A DNA stretch of 64,000 bases from positions 7,623,211 through 7,687,210 of the forward strand of contig CM035356.1 of the NCBI GenBank assembly GCA_020137815.1, read 5' to 3'. Positions 1-10,596 of this stretch are shown in pieces. This DNA comes from Hormiphora californensis (Eukaryota; Ctenophora; Tentaculata; Cydippida; Pleurobrachiidae). The position numbers were made by a program, and so were the translations under genes. Numbering within the stretch: position 1 is the stretch's first letter; every line of letters starts with the position of its first letter. Below the pieces are notes generated by a model. That model searched no databases and was not told the origin of the DNA. It saw nothing but the letters and a program-made list of their open reading frames with translations.

Positions 1-1250
1 CCCAAATCGTTTTTATATCTGGTTTGGGGGAAACTATCAAAAAACCCGTCTTAAAAATCAAAGGTCAATAAATTTTAAATGATTATCATAGGGGTACCCC
101 CTGGCCCGTTTTAAAGGGGTCCCGGGTAAGGGAGAGGAAAAATTGTGACTATCAAAATGGGGGTTTTGTTAAACGAAGAGGGGGAGAGAGAGAGGAGAGA
201 GAGGGGAAAAAGAGAGAGATTTTTTTTTTTTTTTCCCCCCCCCCCCCCCCCTTTTTTTTTTAAAAGGGGGAAAAAAGCCCCAGGGAATAAAAACGTTGGG
301 TAATGTTTTTCCTTCCCAGCGATCCTTTAATGATCAAAGACAAGACCCTTCTGCTGACTTTGTGGAACTTCAACCTTACATAGGACCCTTTGCGGTATTT
401 TAATTTCTACCAAAAGGCCCCAAAAAAATTTTTTTTTGGGTGTGGGTTTTGGGTTTTTGGGGAATGGGTTTTGCCAATTTTTGACCACAAAAAACCATCA
501 GTGAAAACCCAAATACTTTTTGCAGATATTTAAAATGGAGGGGAGCACCCAAACCCTTTTTTGCAAAGCTGGGAACAAAAGGGGGACGATGGTAGGGAAA
601 ATAACCACACAGCTCATGTACCGTGACCGATACTAATTTTTCCCACAAAAAAGGAAAGGGTGAATGATCCCCGGGGAAAAGGGATGAAAATTAAAAGGTC
701 CAAAAATTTAAAAACAGAAAGGGAAAAAGGGGGATTTTTTTGAGTGGGTGGGAAATTGAGTGGGGTGGGGTAGACCAAAACAGATATTTCCCGCAGGGGG
801 GTGTGTTTACACGTCAGATCGTCCAAAACTAAACCCCTATAAAAAACCCTTTGTGAGAAGCCCAAAAGACATCTTATGAGATGTTCGGGGGGGGTTTTAT
901 CTGACGGGGAAAAAGTTTGAAAGAAAGAAAAGAAGGGAGAGAGAGAAAAGAGAGGGGAAGGGGGGGAGAGAGAGAGGGAGAGGGGAGAAGAAGAAGAAAA
1001 AAAGATTTGGATTTTTAAAATGATGAAGAAATTTTTTGGGGAAAAGGTTTTTGGAAAACAGAAGATAATTGGTTAAGATAAAAGATTGAAAGGAAAAATA
1101 AAAGAAAACGGGGGAAAAAGGGGAAACCAAGGGAAAAAAGAGAAAAGGAAAAAGGGGGGAAAGGAAAAAGGGAAAGGAAAATGAGAGAAAGGGGAAAAGG
1201 AAAAAGAGAGCAACAATTGGCTGGCACGAGATGTCCTAAGTAGTCGACAT
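1..1250. other. Homopolymer-rich, probably unreliable sequence
   Basis: The stretch is full of exaggerated mononucleotide runs (T, C, G and A runs of 6-18) with purine-rich segments, unlike the flanking DNA. Open frames here are low-complexity and I call no gene. It looks like badly resolved consensus, or decayed repeat, rather than normal sequence. Confidence 0.6.
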
Positions 1251-1635
1251 GTTTAGCAATCATGAGAGACAATATATGATCGAATTCTCGGGTATTATAT
1301 CAATCTCACTCAACATTTGGGATTCAAACAATCGTCATATAATAATTTTGCCACCTCAAATGAAATAAATCCATCTCTCTCTCTCATGTGTACAAAATCA
1401 CATGTATATTGGTCGGTAAGAAACCGCGTCGAATCAAACCCTTATTCTGGAAATAGAAATAAACCATTCAATCAACAGCAACTACCCTTCTTCTTTAGAG
1501 TGCCTGGGGGAGTGGGAAACCCACTAGGGACTATCGCATATGCGATATGGGAGTTCGTGAATGAGTGGCCTTATTCATTATGTCGTTTACTAAACAATTA
1601 CTAATTAGTTACTAATTAAATAATTAATTGCTTAC
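1251..1635. other. Intronic or intergenic DNA beyond the last exon
   Basis: Ordinary-quality AT-rich sequence. A 95-codon plus-strand frame (1317-1604) has no splice or composition support. The minus-strand donor of the 1980-1636 exon opens into this stretch, and no continuing exon is visible before the degraded region. Confidence 0.4.
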
Positions 1636-1980
1636 ATCAAGTTGTCCATTCTGTATTCCTAGTAGCCAGGCTGCCTTGTTCCACCTCGAGATCCTCCCTC
1701 CACCACCCTGGCTACCAGGGCTACCCTGTTCCTGAGAGACAGGGGACTGCACCTGCTCCTGCTGTGGGGACTGAACCTGACCCTGTGGGGACTGCTGCAT
1801 CCCCTGAGGAGACTGGACCTGCTCCTGGGGTTGATGAGGGTGGTGTGGGGACTGCTGCTGGTGGTGGTTCATGTTGTCTCTTATTGTTGCAGTTCTGTTG
1901 ACCACCACGCTGTTCAGAGATGTGGAAGACGCGGAGTTGGTCAGTGATACCCCTTTCCTCATGCTGTGCTGGTTGGAGAG
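1636..1980 (-). CDS. Internal exon, Gln/Ser/Pro-rich with a terminal SRWNKAAWLLG helix
   Basis: The exon is 345 bp, phase 0 at both ends, 115 codons. The acceptor is TTTTGTAG after a pyrimidine-rich stretch and the donor is GAT|GTAAGC. The N-terminal third is Ser/Asn/Thr-rich. The middle is a Gln-rich tract with repeated QVQSPQ units. After a GGGG stretch the exon ends in SRWNKAAWLLGIQNGQLD, a probable amphipathic helix. The preceding exon 4584-4423 ends in phase 0, so the two join in frame. It resembles other exon ends here (NRWKKAV, SRFKAAA). No family is recognised. The next exon would lie in the low-quality first 1.2 kb or outside the window, so the gene is probably incomplete. Confidence 0.55.
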
Positions 1981-2793
1981 CTACAAAATGGAGCAGATAG
2001 GATTGTAATAATAGAACTAGGAGGGGGAGGATTGTAGTGGATTGTAGTGGATATATATTGGTGCATCTGCTTTAGGGAGAAAATAGGAGCACTGAGCAGG
2101 AGGATGGTTGAAAAATGGCAACTATTTGACCTATATGAGAGTTATAGTTCTTACTGCTAGATATCATGCACATAATATCACATGCAGCGGGGGAGAGAGA
2201 TCTATACTAAATATATGCGTTTAGGCACAAATATAATTTGTGAAGTTCTCTCTAAGCTGAAATTCGGTAGACTACTATGCAGATATTACAATTTGGGGCT
2301 CCTCTAGAAAAAGAGACTGTCTCGTCAGCTTTAGGACATTTTAGGATGTATGTGAAGACAATTCAAGGGCACACATGTTTCAGATGTGTTTGCGACCAAA
2401 GGAAAGCTTTCAAAGATACCGATACTATTATAATTGGACGTTCTATAACCACGTACAGGCAGTATTACTGTGTGATACTAAAATAGCTGTATTCCCGATA
2501 GTCTAACGATACAAGTATAACTTGCAACAACAACTGAGAGAGGGGAAGCTATCGACGCCAAGAGTTTCAATTAATTGGTTCCACAATGCCCGGCGCTTAG
2601 CACCAACAACTTTAATATGGTGTGTGCATTGTGCAATGGAAACAATATCTCGCTTTTTGAGGCCGTATAATCTGAAGTCGCCAGCACTAGGATATTCTAC
2701 TGTGCTGCTGCAGCAGTACTACTACTGGAGATTTATTACAAGGTGGCTCTGAAAATAGCGTTCTTTCCGAAAAAGAGTGAGAAATGAAGAGAG

Positions 2794-2883
<90 letters not shown>

Positions 2884-3080
2884 GAGGGAGGAAACAGAGA
2901 GAATGATAGAGGGAAGCTGATCAGGTCACGTGTTAGACACAACCAATCGTTAACACTTTTCTGATTAATAGACTGAAGAGAGAGAAAGAGAGGGAGAGAA
3001 TGACAGATAAATAGTTAGACGGATAGAGAGAGAGATAGATCGAGAGATAGAGAAAGAAAGAATGAACACATGGGTAAAAG

Positions 3081-3174
<94 letters not shown>

Positions 3175-3273
3175 CCGAAAGGAAGCACAAGTGCATCTAA
3201 CAGAGGTATCGAAGGGGAAGAAAGTAAAGACGTAGAAGAAGAACATCTGTAGGACCAAGAGTGAAGAGCGACT

Positions 3274-3339
<66 letters not shown>

Positions 3340-4422
3340 TAAGTGAGAGATATATAATAGTGAGACGGGAGAAAGTGAGAGAGTGACCGAGAGGGGGAGA
3401 AAGTGAGAGAGATATAGTGAGTCTCTAAGATACAACTCTCTAAGAGATATATGGCCGTCAAACGAAGATGCTATTGGAGCCAATAAACTATATATCTCTT
3501 ACTTTAGTACTACAGCTGTAGAGCACCTGTTGGCACCAATTGAAATTGAGTATTACAGCTAGATTATAGAGACGACGAAGACGTACAATTGCCAAAGACA
3601 ACCCAGGTCATCGTGACGAAGATGACTGGAAAATAGGGAAGAATAACCGGAAGAATCAGCCATGATCAATGGTTCAAATAGAATACCAAACAAGATGTGT
3701 ACCGCGGCGCACAGCTTCACAAAGCTAACACGCAGAAGACGTCTGGTTTCAAAACAGCACGGATGGTGGATGATGGTGTCCCTCGTGAGGAACCCTGAGC
3801 AGCGTATAATGAACTGGATGTTATCGCTCGAGAGAGGTGCGGGGATGAAACTGAAGCAGCAATATGAGATGAACAGGAGAGCATTCATCATCAGGGGGGG
3901 GGGGGGAGGGCTTCGGGCTGTAAAACACAACCTAGATACAACACGACGAGATGCTAAATATATAAGCATAGCCGACCTAAAACCGAAAGTTATAAATACA
4001 CCTCATTCAGATCTTTTTAAAACAACTCCTACACGAGCATTATATCTGTGCATATTAGAATGAAGCATGCTGCTCGTTGTGGTTGGTCATGATATAGTGG
4101 TGGTAACAGGCTCGAGAGAGAGACGGTGTCTTACCAGCAGGTGCAATGCATACTAAGGTACTCAAAATTGTTACCACCACCAGTTGGGCAGTTGCTCTTT
4201 GAATGTCTCACAAGAATGTCTCTGTTCTGAACAAGTAAAGGATTCAACTGAAAGGGAGTCGACCGAATTCTGCAGCTGTCAAACGAAGGGTCATATGAAA
4301 GCTATAAATATATCTAAAAAGATTAACCGAGAGAAGCTATTGAAACCGTTTTATACGATTTCTAAATAACTCACCCAGAGATAACTCTACAGCAACTCTA
4401 CAGTTGATATCAGATCACTTAC
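1981..4422. other. Probable intron with microsatellites; no supported exon
   Basis: Holds (GA)n tracts near 2795-2880, 3083-3172 and 3280-3332. Small open frames (2277-2486 and 2522-2752 plus; 3662-4063 plus; 3559-3969 minus, 136 codons) lack splice or homology support. The minus one contains MADSSGYSSLFSSHL in a good start context, but I cannot support it as a gene. Confidence 0.4.
2795..3335. repeat. Cluster of (GA)n microsatellites
   Basis: Three long GA tracts lie within 550 bp, separated by GATA-like degenerate repeat and unique DNA. Ser/Leu or Arg/Glu open frames over them are artefacts of the repeat. Confidence 0.95.
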
Positions 4423-4584
4423 CCTGTACTTGTTGCTACTAGGTTGAGATGATGATGAAGATCCTATATCAATGTTGAAAGATCTGATAGCACCTGATGA
4501 AACTGGATCTCTAGGCATGAATGTCACCGCTCGATGTGTAGAAGTGGAAGCAAATTTACTACTTGAAGAATTGAGCTCCCTGAT
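4423..4584 (-). CDS. Internal exon, Ser-rich low-complexity segment
   Basis: The donor is ACAGG|GTAAGTG, a near-perfect consensus. Two acceptors are possible: TTTTTATAG at 4593 (two-nucleotide entry) or CTAAAG at 4585 (phase 0, 162 bp, 54 codons). The phase-0 choice begins IRELNSSSSKFASTST and ends IGSSSSSQPSSNKYR. It leaves in phase 0 and joins exon 1980-1636 in frame. The protein is Ser/Thr-rich and probably disordered, with a MPRDPVSSGAIRSFN segment in the middle. Function is unknown. The opposite strand also has a short open frame, which I take to be a shadow. Confidence 0.5.
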
Positions 4585-4860
4585 CTTTAGAGCTATAAAA
4601 ACTACCTCGACATTAATCATTTTAATGAAGGAGCATGTTACTATGGCGACCAAGAAGCAGTGAAGCACGAAGGAGACAGGATCGAGAGGCAATTTTCAAA
4701 TGAAATATGGCGTCAAAACCTACTACCGTGCAGATCACAGCTGCAGAGGTCTAATGACTATTCAAAGAGCAAGTACTACAAATTCAAATTAATTGTAAGA
4801 CTTGACCAATATATAGATTTCGGTAATGTAGGGATATATTTTGGGTCCAGAATGAATCTA

Positions 4861-5880
4861 CAGTCGGACCCCGATTTAGTGGCATCCTCGGGGGAAAGAA
4901 ATCCTGCCACTAAATCGGGGTGCCACTAAATCGGGGTGAGCCATATTTGGCCCATAAAAACCTATTTTATGCCCAAAATGCTATACTAAGACTAAAGACA
5001 CCTGTTATATGCAATATTCATGTATTGATGACATGATCATATCTAATTAGAAATAGAAAACTATCAAATAACTTTTTCAAAAAATTTGTGAAAAATTTTC
5101 TAAGTCATACCAGCCCGTCCAATTTGTGTTTCGAATCGGTGCAGCTTCCTGGATGTCCTGTCTAATTAGCAGGTTCGAAACGAACCGATACGTGATACCA
5201 TGCCGAATCGGTGCACCCTAAGCGGGTGAGGAAGTATCAAAATTTCAAAATAACATTTTCTCTCAAAATTTATGGGGAGCACCGATCAAAGCATTGACAA
5301 TCGTACTGTAAAATTTTGCAAAAAAAAGTTTTAAAATTTTTTAAAGGTATACCAGCCACGTCCGAATCGTGTTTCGAATCGGTGCATCTTATCGCATGTC
5401 TTGCTGCTAATTAGACGGTTCGGAACGAATCGAAACGTGATCCCCATCGAATCGAAATTTTGACGCTTGGTGAACTTATGATTCAATGGCCCCATGGGGA
5501 TCACGTATCGGTTCGTTCCGAAATGTTAATTAGCAGCAGGACATGCGATAAGATTCACTGATTCGAAACACGATTTGGACGTGGCTGGTATTCCTTTGAA
5601 AAATTTTCAAAAAATTTTCAAAAAAATTTTATTCTGAATAATGAGTTCAGAGCAAGAATTAAATAGGGAAGAAAATCGAAAAATACTGGGTTTGACCGGG
5701 AATTGAACCAGGGACCTCCAGAGAGACATGCTCGGAGCTATAAACCACTAAGCTACCAAACCCTACTTCCTTTTTCAAAAAAATTCACAAAAAAATTCAA
5801 AAAAATTTTTGGGGGAAAAAAATCCTGCCACTAAATCGGGGTGCCACTAAATCGGGGGCCACTAAATCGGGGTCCGACTG
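4861..5880. mobile_element. Non-autonomous pogo/Tigger-like DNA transposon
   Basis: Terminal inverted repeats read CAGTCGGACCCCGATTTAG at the left end and the reverse complement at the right. The left end follows TA; the right end is followed by CA, so the TA duplication is imperfect. Subterminal copies of CCACTAAATCGGGG sit at both ends. The 1020-bp interior has no transposase frame. It holds internal inverted repeats (about 5105-5230, 5345-5455 and 5500-5605) sharing AATCGGTGC and CTAATTAGC motifs, plus a tRNA-like segment. The same termini recur at 54557-54728. The assignment to the pogo/Tc1-mariner group comes from the TA target and the form of the termini. Confidence 0.8.
5688..5763 (-). 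tRNA. tRNA-like sequence inside a transposon (probable pseudogene or SINE-type segment)
   Basis: The minus strand gives 76 nt with a perfect 7-bp acceptor stem, GGGTTTG with CAAACCC. It has an A-box-like TAGCTTAGTGG and a B-box-like GGTTCAATTCC. The D arm can pair AGCT with AGCT. The T stem has one mismatch and the anticodon stem is imperfect. If TGT is the anticodon the residue before it is A instead of T, which argues against a working tRNA. There is no 3' CCA, as expected in a nuclear gene. Because it sits inside a TIR element it may be a captured tRNA or the head of a tRNA-derived SINE. Confidence 0.5.
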
Positions 5881-5997
5881 CATCACCAAAATTTGATACT
5901 TTCTAACAGCAAGATTTTAGAACAAACCCTCCGTTTTCCAAACCCCCTCACAATTACTTGTTGAGCACCCCCTAATACTCAACAATCACTTACTTGC

Positions 5998-6120
5998 CTA
6001 GCTAGACTGTGTGTAAAGGAGGGTTAGAACATAACAACCACTTACTGGGTTTGCGGGTCGAAGAGTTGTCAAGTTTTCCAGTTTAATATACCCCACAACC
6101 CGTGCAATACTCGCTTTCCG
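5998..6120 (-). CDS. Probable terminal exon with RKASIAR helix
   Basis: The likely acceptor CTGCAG at 6121 gives a phase-0 start with RKASIARVVGYIKLENL and runs 40 codons to TAG. It pairs in phase with the donor of 7210-6760. Its first 17 residues repeat the end of that exon (RKSSLARMISFIQLELE), so it looks like a duplicated exon. Alternatively, translation could begin at an ATG at 6147 (MAKVQPKLQRKAS), which has an in-frame TAA just upstream. A strong GTAAGT at 6045, a branch-like TTCTAAC and CAG would give a 39-nt intron before the stop; read through or spliced, the frame ends at the same TAG. Confidence 0.5.
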   Translation of the reverse strand, partial: RKASIARVVGYIKLENLTTLRPANPVSGCYVLTLLYTQSS

Positions 6121-6522
6121 CTGCAGCTTTGGTTGTACTTTCGCCATTTATCAAAATAGACGCAGTGCGAAATGAACGAGAACCGCAATTCAATCATTAA
6201 AAAGAAGATGAGCGGGATGAAGATGGAGAGAGATAGAGATAGAAAGATAGAGAGATAAGAGATAGATGGAGAGTGAAGGCTGGGAAAATGTTAAAGAGTA
6301 AGAAACTGCAGTATAATAGTGAGCAAGATAGATAGATACGGCTACCGACTACTTCGTTCATCATATTGGATATTGGAAGGAAAGTGCTTTGATGAAGAGA
6401 TATGGGAGAAAGTGATATGTGTATTCACAAGAGATATAGGACAACTGCACAGCTGCAAAAAAGCTCACGTTTTCGACGGTTGCTATGGTTACCACTTACT
6501 TACAGCTTTGATTATTTTACTC

Positions 6523-6594
6523 ACTCACAGGTCAAGCTCTTACCTTTCAAGAAATATTAATTTTTCTTGAAAGGTAAGAGCTTGACCTGTGAGT
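6523..6594. repeat. Perfect short palindrome
   Basis: The left arm beginning ACTCACAGGTCAAGC is repeated in reverse complement after a 5-9 nt AT spacer, giving arms of about 31 bp with no mismatch seen. It lies between exons, with no open frame and no obvious transposon terminus. Confidence 0.9.
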
Positions 6595-6639
6595 TAGCTT
6601 CAAACACTCAGTAAAATCAAACACACGATCATAACCACC

Positions 6640-6745
6640 CTCACCTGAGTTCTTTTCCTAGCTCCTACACCTTACCTGAGCTTGAGTTCTTTTCCTAGCT
6701 CCTACACCTAACCTGAGCTTGAGTTCTTCTCGCTATAGCTCCTAT
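6640..6745. repeat. Three-copy tandem repeat of about 37 bp
   Basis: The unit containing TGAGTTCTTTTCCTAGCTCC is repeated three times with small changes. It abuts the donor of the 7210-6760 exon and lies in the short intron before the 6120 exon. Confidence 0.8.
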
Positions 6746-6759
6746 ACTACAGCCCGTAC

Positions 6760-7210
6760 CTGTTCACGTTCCAGTTCCAGTTGTATAAAACTAATCATCC
6801 TCGCCAAACTGCTCTTCCTCCTCTTTCTCACCGCCACCATCTGCTCCAAACTCGGTTTAATCTGGACCATCTCCAGAACCTCGTCCCCATCTTCATCGGT
6901 ATCATCGTCACTAGGGCAACTAGAACTCCCCCGACCCGAACTGCTACTATCAACCATGAGCGTTACTGTGTTGTTAATCAGACTCGCGGAGAGGGTCCCG
7001 TCCTCAAAAAGAGAGGCTGCGGTTAGTCTCCGGGATGGTCTCCTTGATGAGGTTTGGTTTGATGAGGTTCTTCTACTGGTCTGATTTGATGATGTTCGTC
7101 TACTGGCCGGGTTGGAAGAGTTCTTCCGGCTGGGTATGGCTATTGTGTGGCTGTTGTTGAAGGAGTTCCGCCGAATTACCGGACACGACATGATATGTAC
7201 CACTCGATCA
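6760..7210 (-). CDS. Arg/Ser-rich exon with repeated basophilic kinase-type sites
   Basis: The acceptor AATATAG follows a strong pyrimidine tract (CTCCCTCTCTCTCCTCAC). The exon enters with one spare nucleotide; the first ATG is at 7191 (MSCPVIRRNSFNNSH). It ends CAG|GTACGG in phase 0, giving 144 codons from that ATG. The first half has repeated Arg-x-x-Ser motifs (RRNS, SRKNS and two SRRTSSNQT units). The middle is acidic (DDDTDEDGDEV). The end is RKRRKSSLARMISFIQLELE, a basic amphipathic helix that could bind calmodulin or a membrane. It joins the 6120-5998 exon in phase for a product of about 184 aa. No known domain is recognised. Confidence 0.65.
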
Positions 7211-7299
7211 CTATATTGGTGGTGTGAGGAGAGAGAGGGAGTTATTATAGGGTCGAAAACTAAGAATATTACTGTATGAGCGGTATGCAAGTTGTGCAA

Positions 7300-8824
7300 T
7301 GTGCAGAGAGAATGGGCGGGTGTCGTATTGATACAAGCAGGCAGTTAATTGATTTGTGACAACATTAACAGCTGATTAAGGAGCTGATTAATTGCAGTTA
7401 TAGCATTATAAGTACTGAGAACAAGACAAAGTATAACCGAGAACAACCACCAGAATTCACAACTTTGATGAGTTACAACATGTGCTTTGACACAATAAGC
7501 TCAAGTGTAGTACGTGTGTGTCACTACTTTAGTGGCAACGTTATTACGAGGGTGGTGTATTGAATTAAAGTGATAATAAGAGATCACTTTCGTCATGAGC
7601 TGTACATTATTAATCGCGAGATTAAAAAGTGTGTCATAATTAAATAAGCATTATTTATCATAATCCCTTTAGATGATTGTTATGTATAATTAAGGTTATA
7701 GATCATGACGTTTATTCTTTACTTAAAGTAATAGTCTACTAAATGTAAATTTAAACACCTACAAATTTCTTTGACAGCCCAAAGAATTTATTACAGAATA
7801 TTTTACGACTCGTCGAATAATTAAACTACGAGACTGCATAGCGTTTTTGGAGACTCATAATATGAGACTCATATATTTACGGTGCATATTTTAACCATCA
7901 CGGCATCACTGCAGTTTATTTAATGACCCTGTTTTGCAGATCTACCGGAAATGCGTAATTTAGAGTATCCTAAAGACCGCGAAATAAGATGCACTATGCC
8001 GATAAATAATAGCTTAAAGTTAAAGGGAAGATTTTTTGGAATTTCGATATATAATGTGGCTTCACATGAATTGTAACGGACGTTTGACAGACACGAAACT
8101 AAGAAATTACGTGGTACCTTTTTAATGTGTAAAATGGTTTTCAATAAAAAAGAGAGGGAAAAAGAGAGACACGCTTTCTGGTAATGAACCTATAAAAAGT
8201 GTCATGTCTACCAATTACCAACAATAGCTCTCGAAATTTGGCGAGACAAGTTTGAGATATTAATATAAAAGTTTGATGAATCTATAAAAACTTTGACAGA
8301 TAGTTTCAATTTTTATAGTTTCACAATTTCTATAGTTCTAACTTCTACATATAAGTTACCGAGAGTTAAGAGGTATATACAGACGACTTTAACCAAGTAC
8401 TGCAGCCGATGAAGCATATTGATCTGTAGCAGACTCAAAGGAAAACGAAGATGAGCTTCAGGGAAGTGCTCTTTCAATTCCAGGTAAAATGATACAGTGC
8501 GATCAGAGAATCTCTGATACTACAGTGCGATCAGTTGAATAGTGATCAGAATAACCGTGGAAGAAAGAGAAAAATAGACGGATGAAACGAAAGAGAGAGG
8601 GAAAACGAAAGAGAAAATTAGAAGGGAGTAGGAAGGGAGAGATGTTAGTAAATTATGGCGATCGGAAGAAAATTGAGTGGCAGTTCTTAATTAGCCAATC
8701 TAGTGCAACACACAGCCATGTAGAATAACGGCTCTCAATCAGATTCCTTTACACACTTCAATCAAGAAGATCATCATATAGCTGTTGATAATTGAACTGT
8801 GAGCCATGGACATCTAGACAATTA
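7300..8824. other. AT-rich DNA without a supported gene
   Basis: Low-GC DNA with no exon-like frame on either strand. A plus-strand fragment near 8452-8483 (MSFREVLFQFQ followed by GTAAAA) resembles a short exon but is too small to call. Confidence 0.4.
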
Positions 8825-9786
8825 CCGCGTGGGCCAATAAAAAGGGAGGGTCTTAAATCTTAGATTTCTCCGGCACCTTAATTCCAATGGTTCTGAAATT
8901 TTGACACAATGTTCATGAGCTTATGCCAGATATGTGTACAGAGTTTCAAGTCCAAAAATGCAAAAATTCATTAATGACCCTAAATTCATGATTTTAAGCC
9001 AATGTAGGTTTTCTCTATTCGTTTTTTTCCCCGTTTTTTAGGGACCTCTTTTGCACTCCACGCCGGATATGTGATACTGGGTACAACAAAGGAAATTCGA
9101 GACATATTGCAATCTTGCTAACATGATTTTGTAACAACCTGATTACGTTTTTTCTTGCTTACATGGAGGTCACATTACGCTTGTTGTTACCAATCAGTAT
9201 AGGCATTGGTAAGCTTCCATTAGCAAGGTTTCGATTTGCTAATGTCTCAACTAACGGTTTGTTAATGAACTATCGGTTAAATGTTAATTTATGCAGTTAT
9301 TAACGAAAATTTGAAAATTTAAAAAAATTTAATTTTTTTTAATTTAACAGTTTTTCATACCAGAATGAACTTAAATGATTAAAGCATAACCCAGCTAGGT
9401 TTTGATTTCATCTCTACAGTGCAAATTTCTCATTTTCAGCGAAAATATGTTTTTTGAAAAAATGATCATTTTTAATTCATTAATTTCACCCACTAAACTT
9501 TATTCATTTTCAATGAAATTTCAGATTGCCATTGAAAAATGTTAATACTATTGAGTGGCTGCAATTTTGCGATCCAAATCGACTTGGAACAAGGGAAAAC
9601 CTCCAATTAACTATAAAAAAAAGGAATTTCGGTTCATTAATGAATTTCTGCATTTTTGGACTTGAAACTCTGTACACATATCTGGCATAAGCTCAACAAC
9701 ATTGTGTCAAAATTTCAGAACCATTGAAATTAAGCTGCCCGAGAAATCTAAGATTTAAGACCCTCCCTTTTTATTGGCCCACGCGG
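8825..9786. mobile_element. 962-bp TIR element without coding capacity (MITE-like)
   Basis: The ends CCGCGTGGGCC and GGCCCACGCGG are flanked by TA on both sides. The terminal inverted repeats extend about 160-175 bp inward with a few mismatches and small indels, to about 8990 and 9625. The interior is AT-rich and encodes nothing of note. TA duplication and long inverted ends fit a Tc1/mariner-type non-autonomous element. Confidence 0.8.
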
Positions 9787-9789
9787 TAT

Positions 9790-10540
9790 ATAGTTTATAC
9801 ATGGTTAAAATATTCTGAATCAGTCCACTCTCACTTTAAAGATCTAGAAGTGAGATACCTTAATATGGCGCATCAAATTAAACGTGTGCATCTGATATAC
9901 GATGCTAGATAGTATCTTGGACTATACTTCCCACGATGTAGCTAATATAAATTGTCTGAATAATAAAAATAAAGCGTTATAAGAGCCCAGTTTAGGTCAC
10001 CTAATTTGATACTGTGTATGTTGTATCTACAATTTGGCACTGAATTTACCACTTATACCGGGTGACAGACAATTCGTCCAACTATTGCAGGGCTTGTTCA
10101 CGTAGCGGGCACGCGAACAGAGGGGCGTGACATGTCCAGTTGCAGGGTGGAACTAGGATGGCCGTCCTCATAAACTAGAAGTCTAATAAACTGTCTATTT
10201 GCTAGGTCTGATAGTTATGTTTCATATATCAACATGGATATTATATGCAATATCAGGCTAAATACACCCATCTCTAGAGTGGAAATGTCCGTCAGAACTA
10301 AACGTGCATAAACTACACATGAGCACCAAATAAATACCAAATAGGTTTATAAGTTAGGAATGGTTTAGCACGGGGACGGTCCAAAAAAAAGAAAAAAAAA
10401 AGGTTAGGAACATGGTTTCGGACCAGAAGAAGTGCAGAACAAATCAGCAGTGCAATAAACAAGGCGTGTTTATTATGTGTAAATGTGTGTCGGCTTCAGA
10501 AAGACCAATGTTGCGAAACGCTATCTCACCCTGTAGCTTT

Positions 10541-10596
<56 letters not shown>

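Noticed and set aside
3070-3483. Long Ser/Leu and Arg/Glu open frames over (GA)n tracts
   Set aside because: Dinucleotide repeats are open in all frames; similar frames occur at 14511-15039, 27317-27764, 50020-50317, 52615-52927, 56280-56611 and 60468-61023 and none has other support.
3559-3969. 136-codon minus-strand frame, and the 133-codon plus frame opposite
   Set aside because: No splice sites, no recognisable motif, overlap on both strands; the poly-G at 3895-3907 breaks normal codon use.
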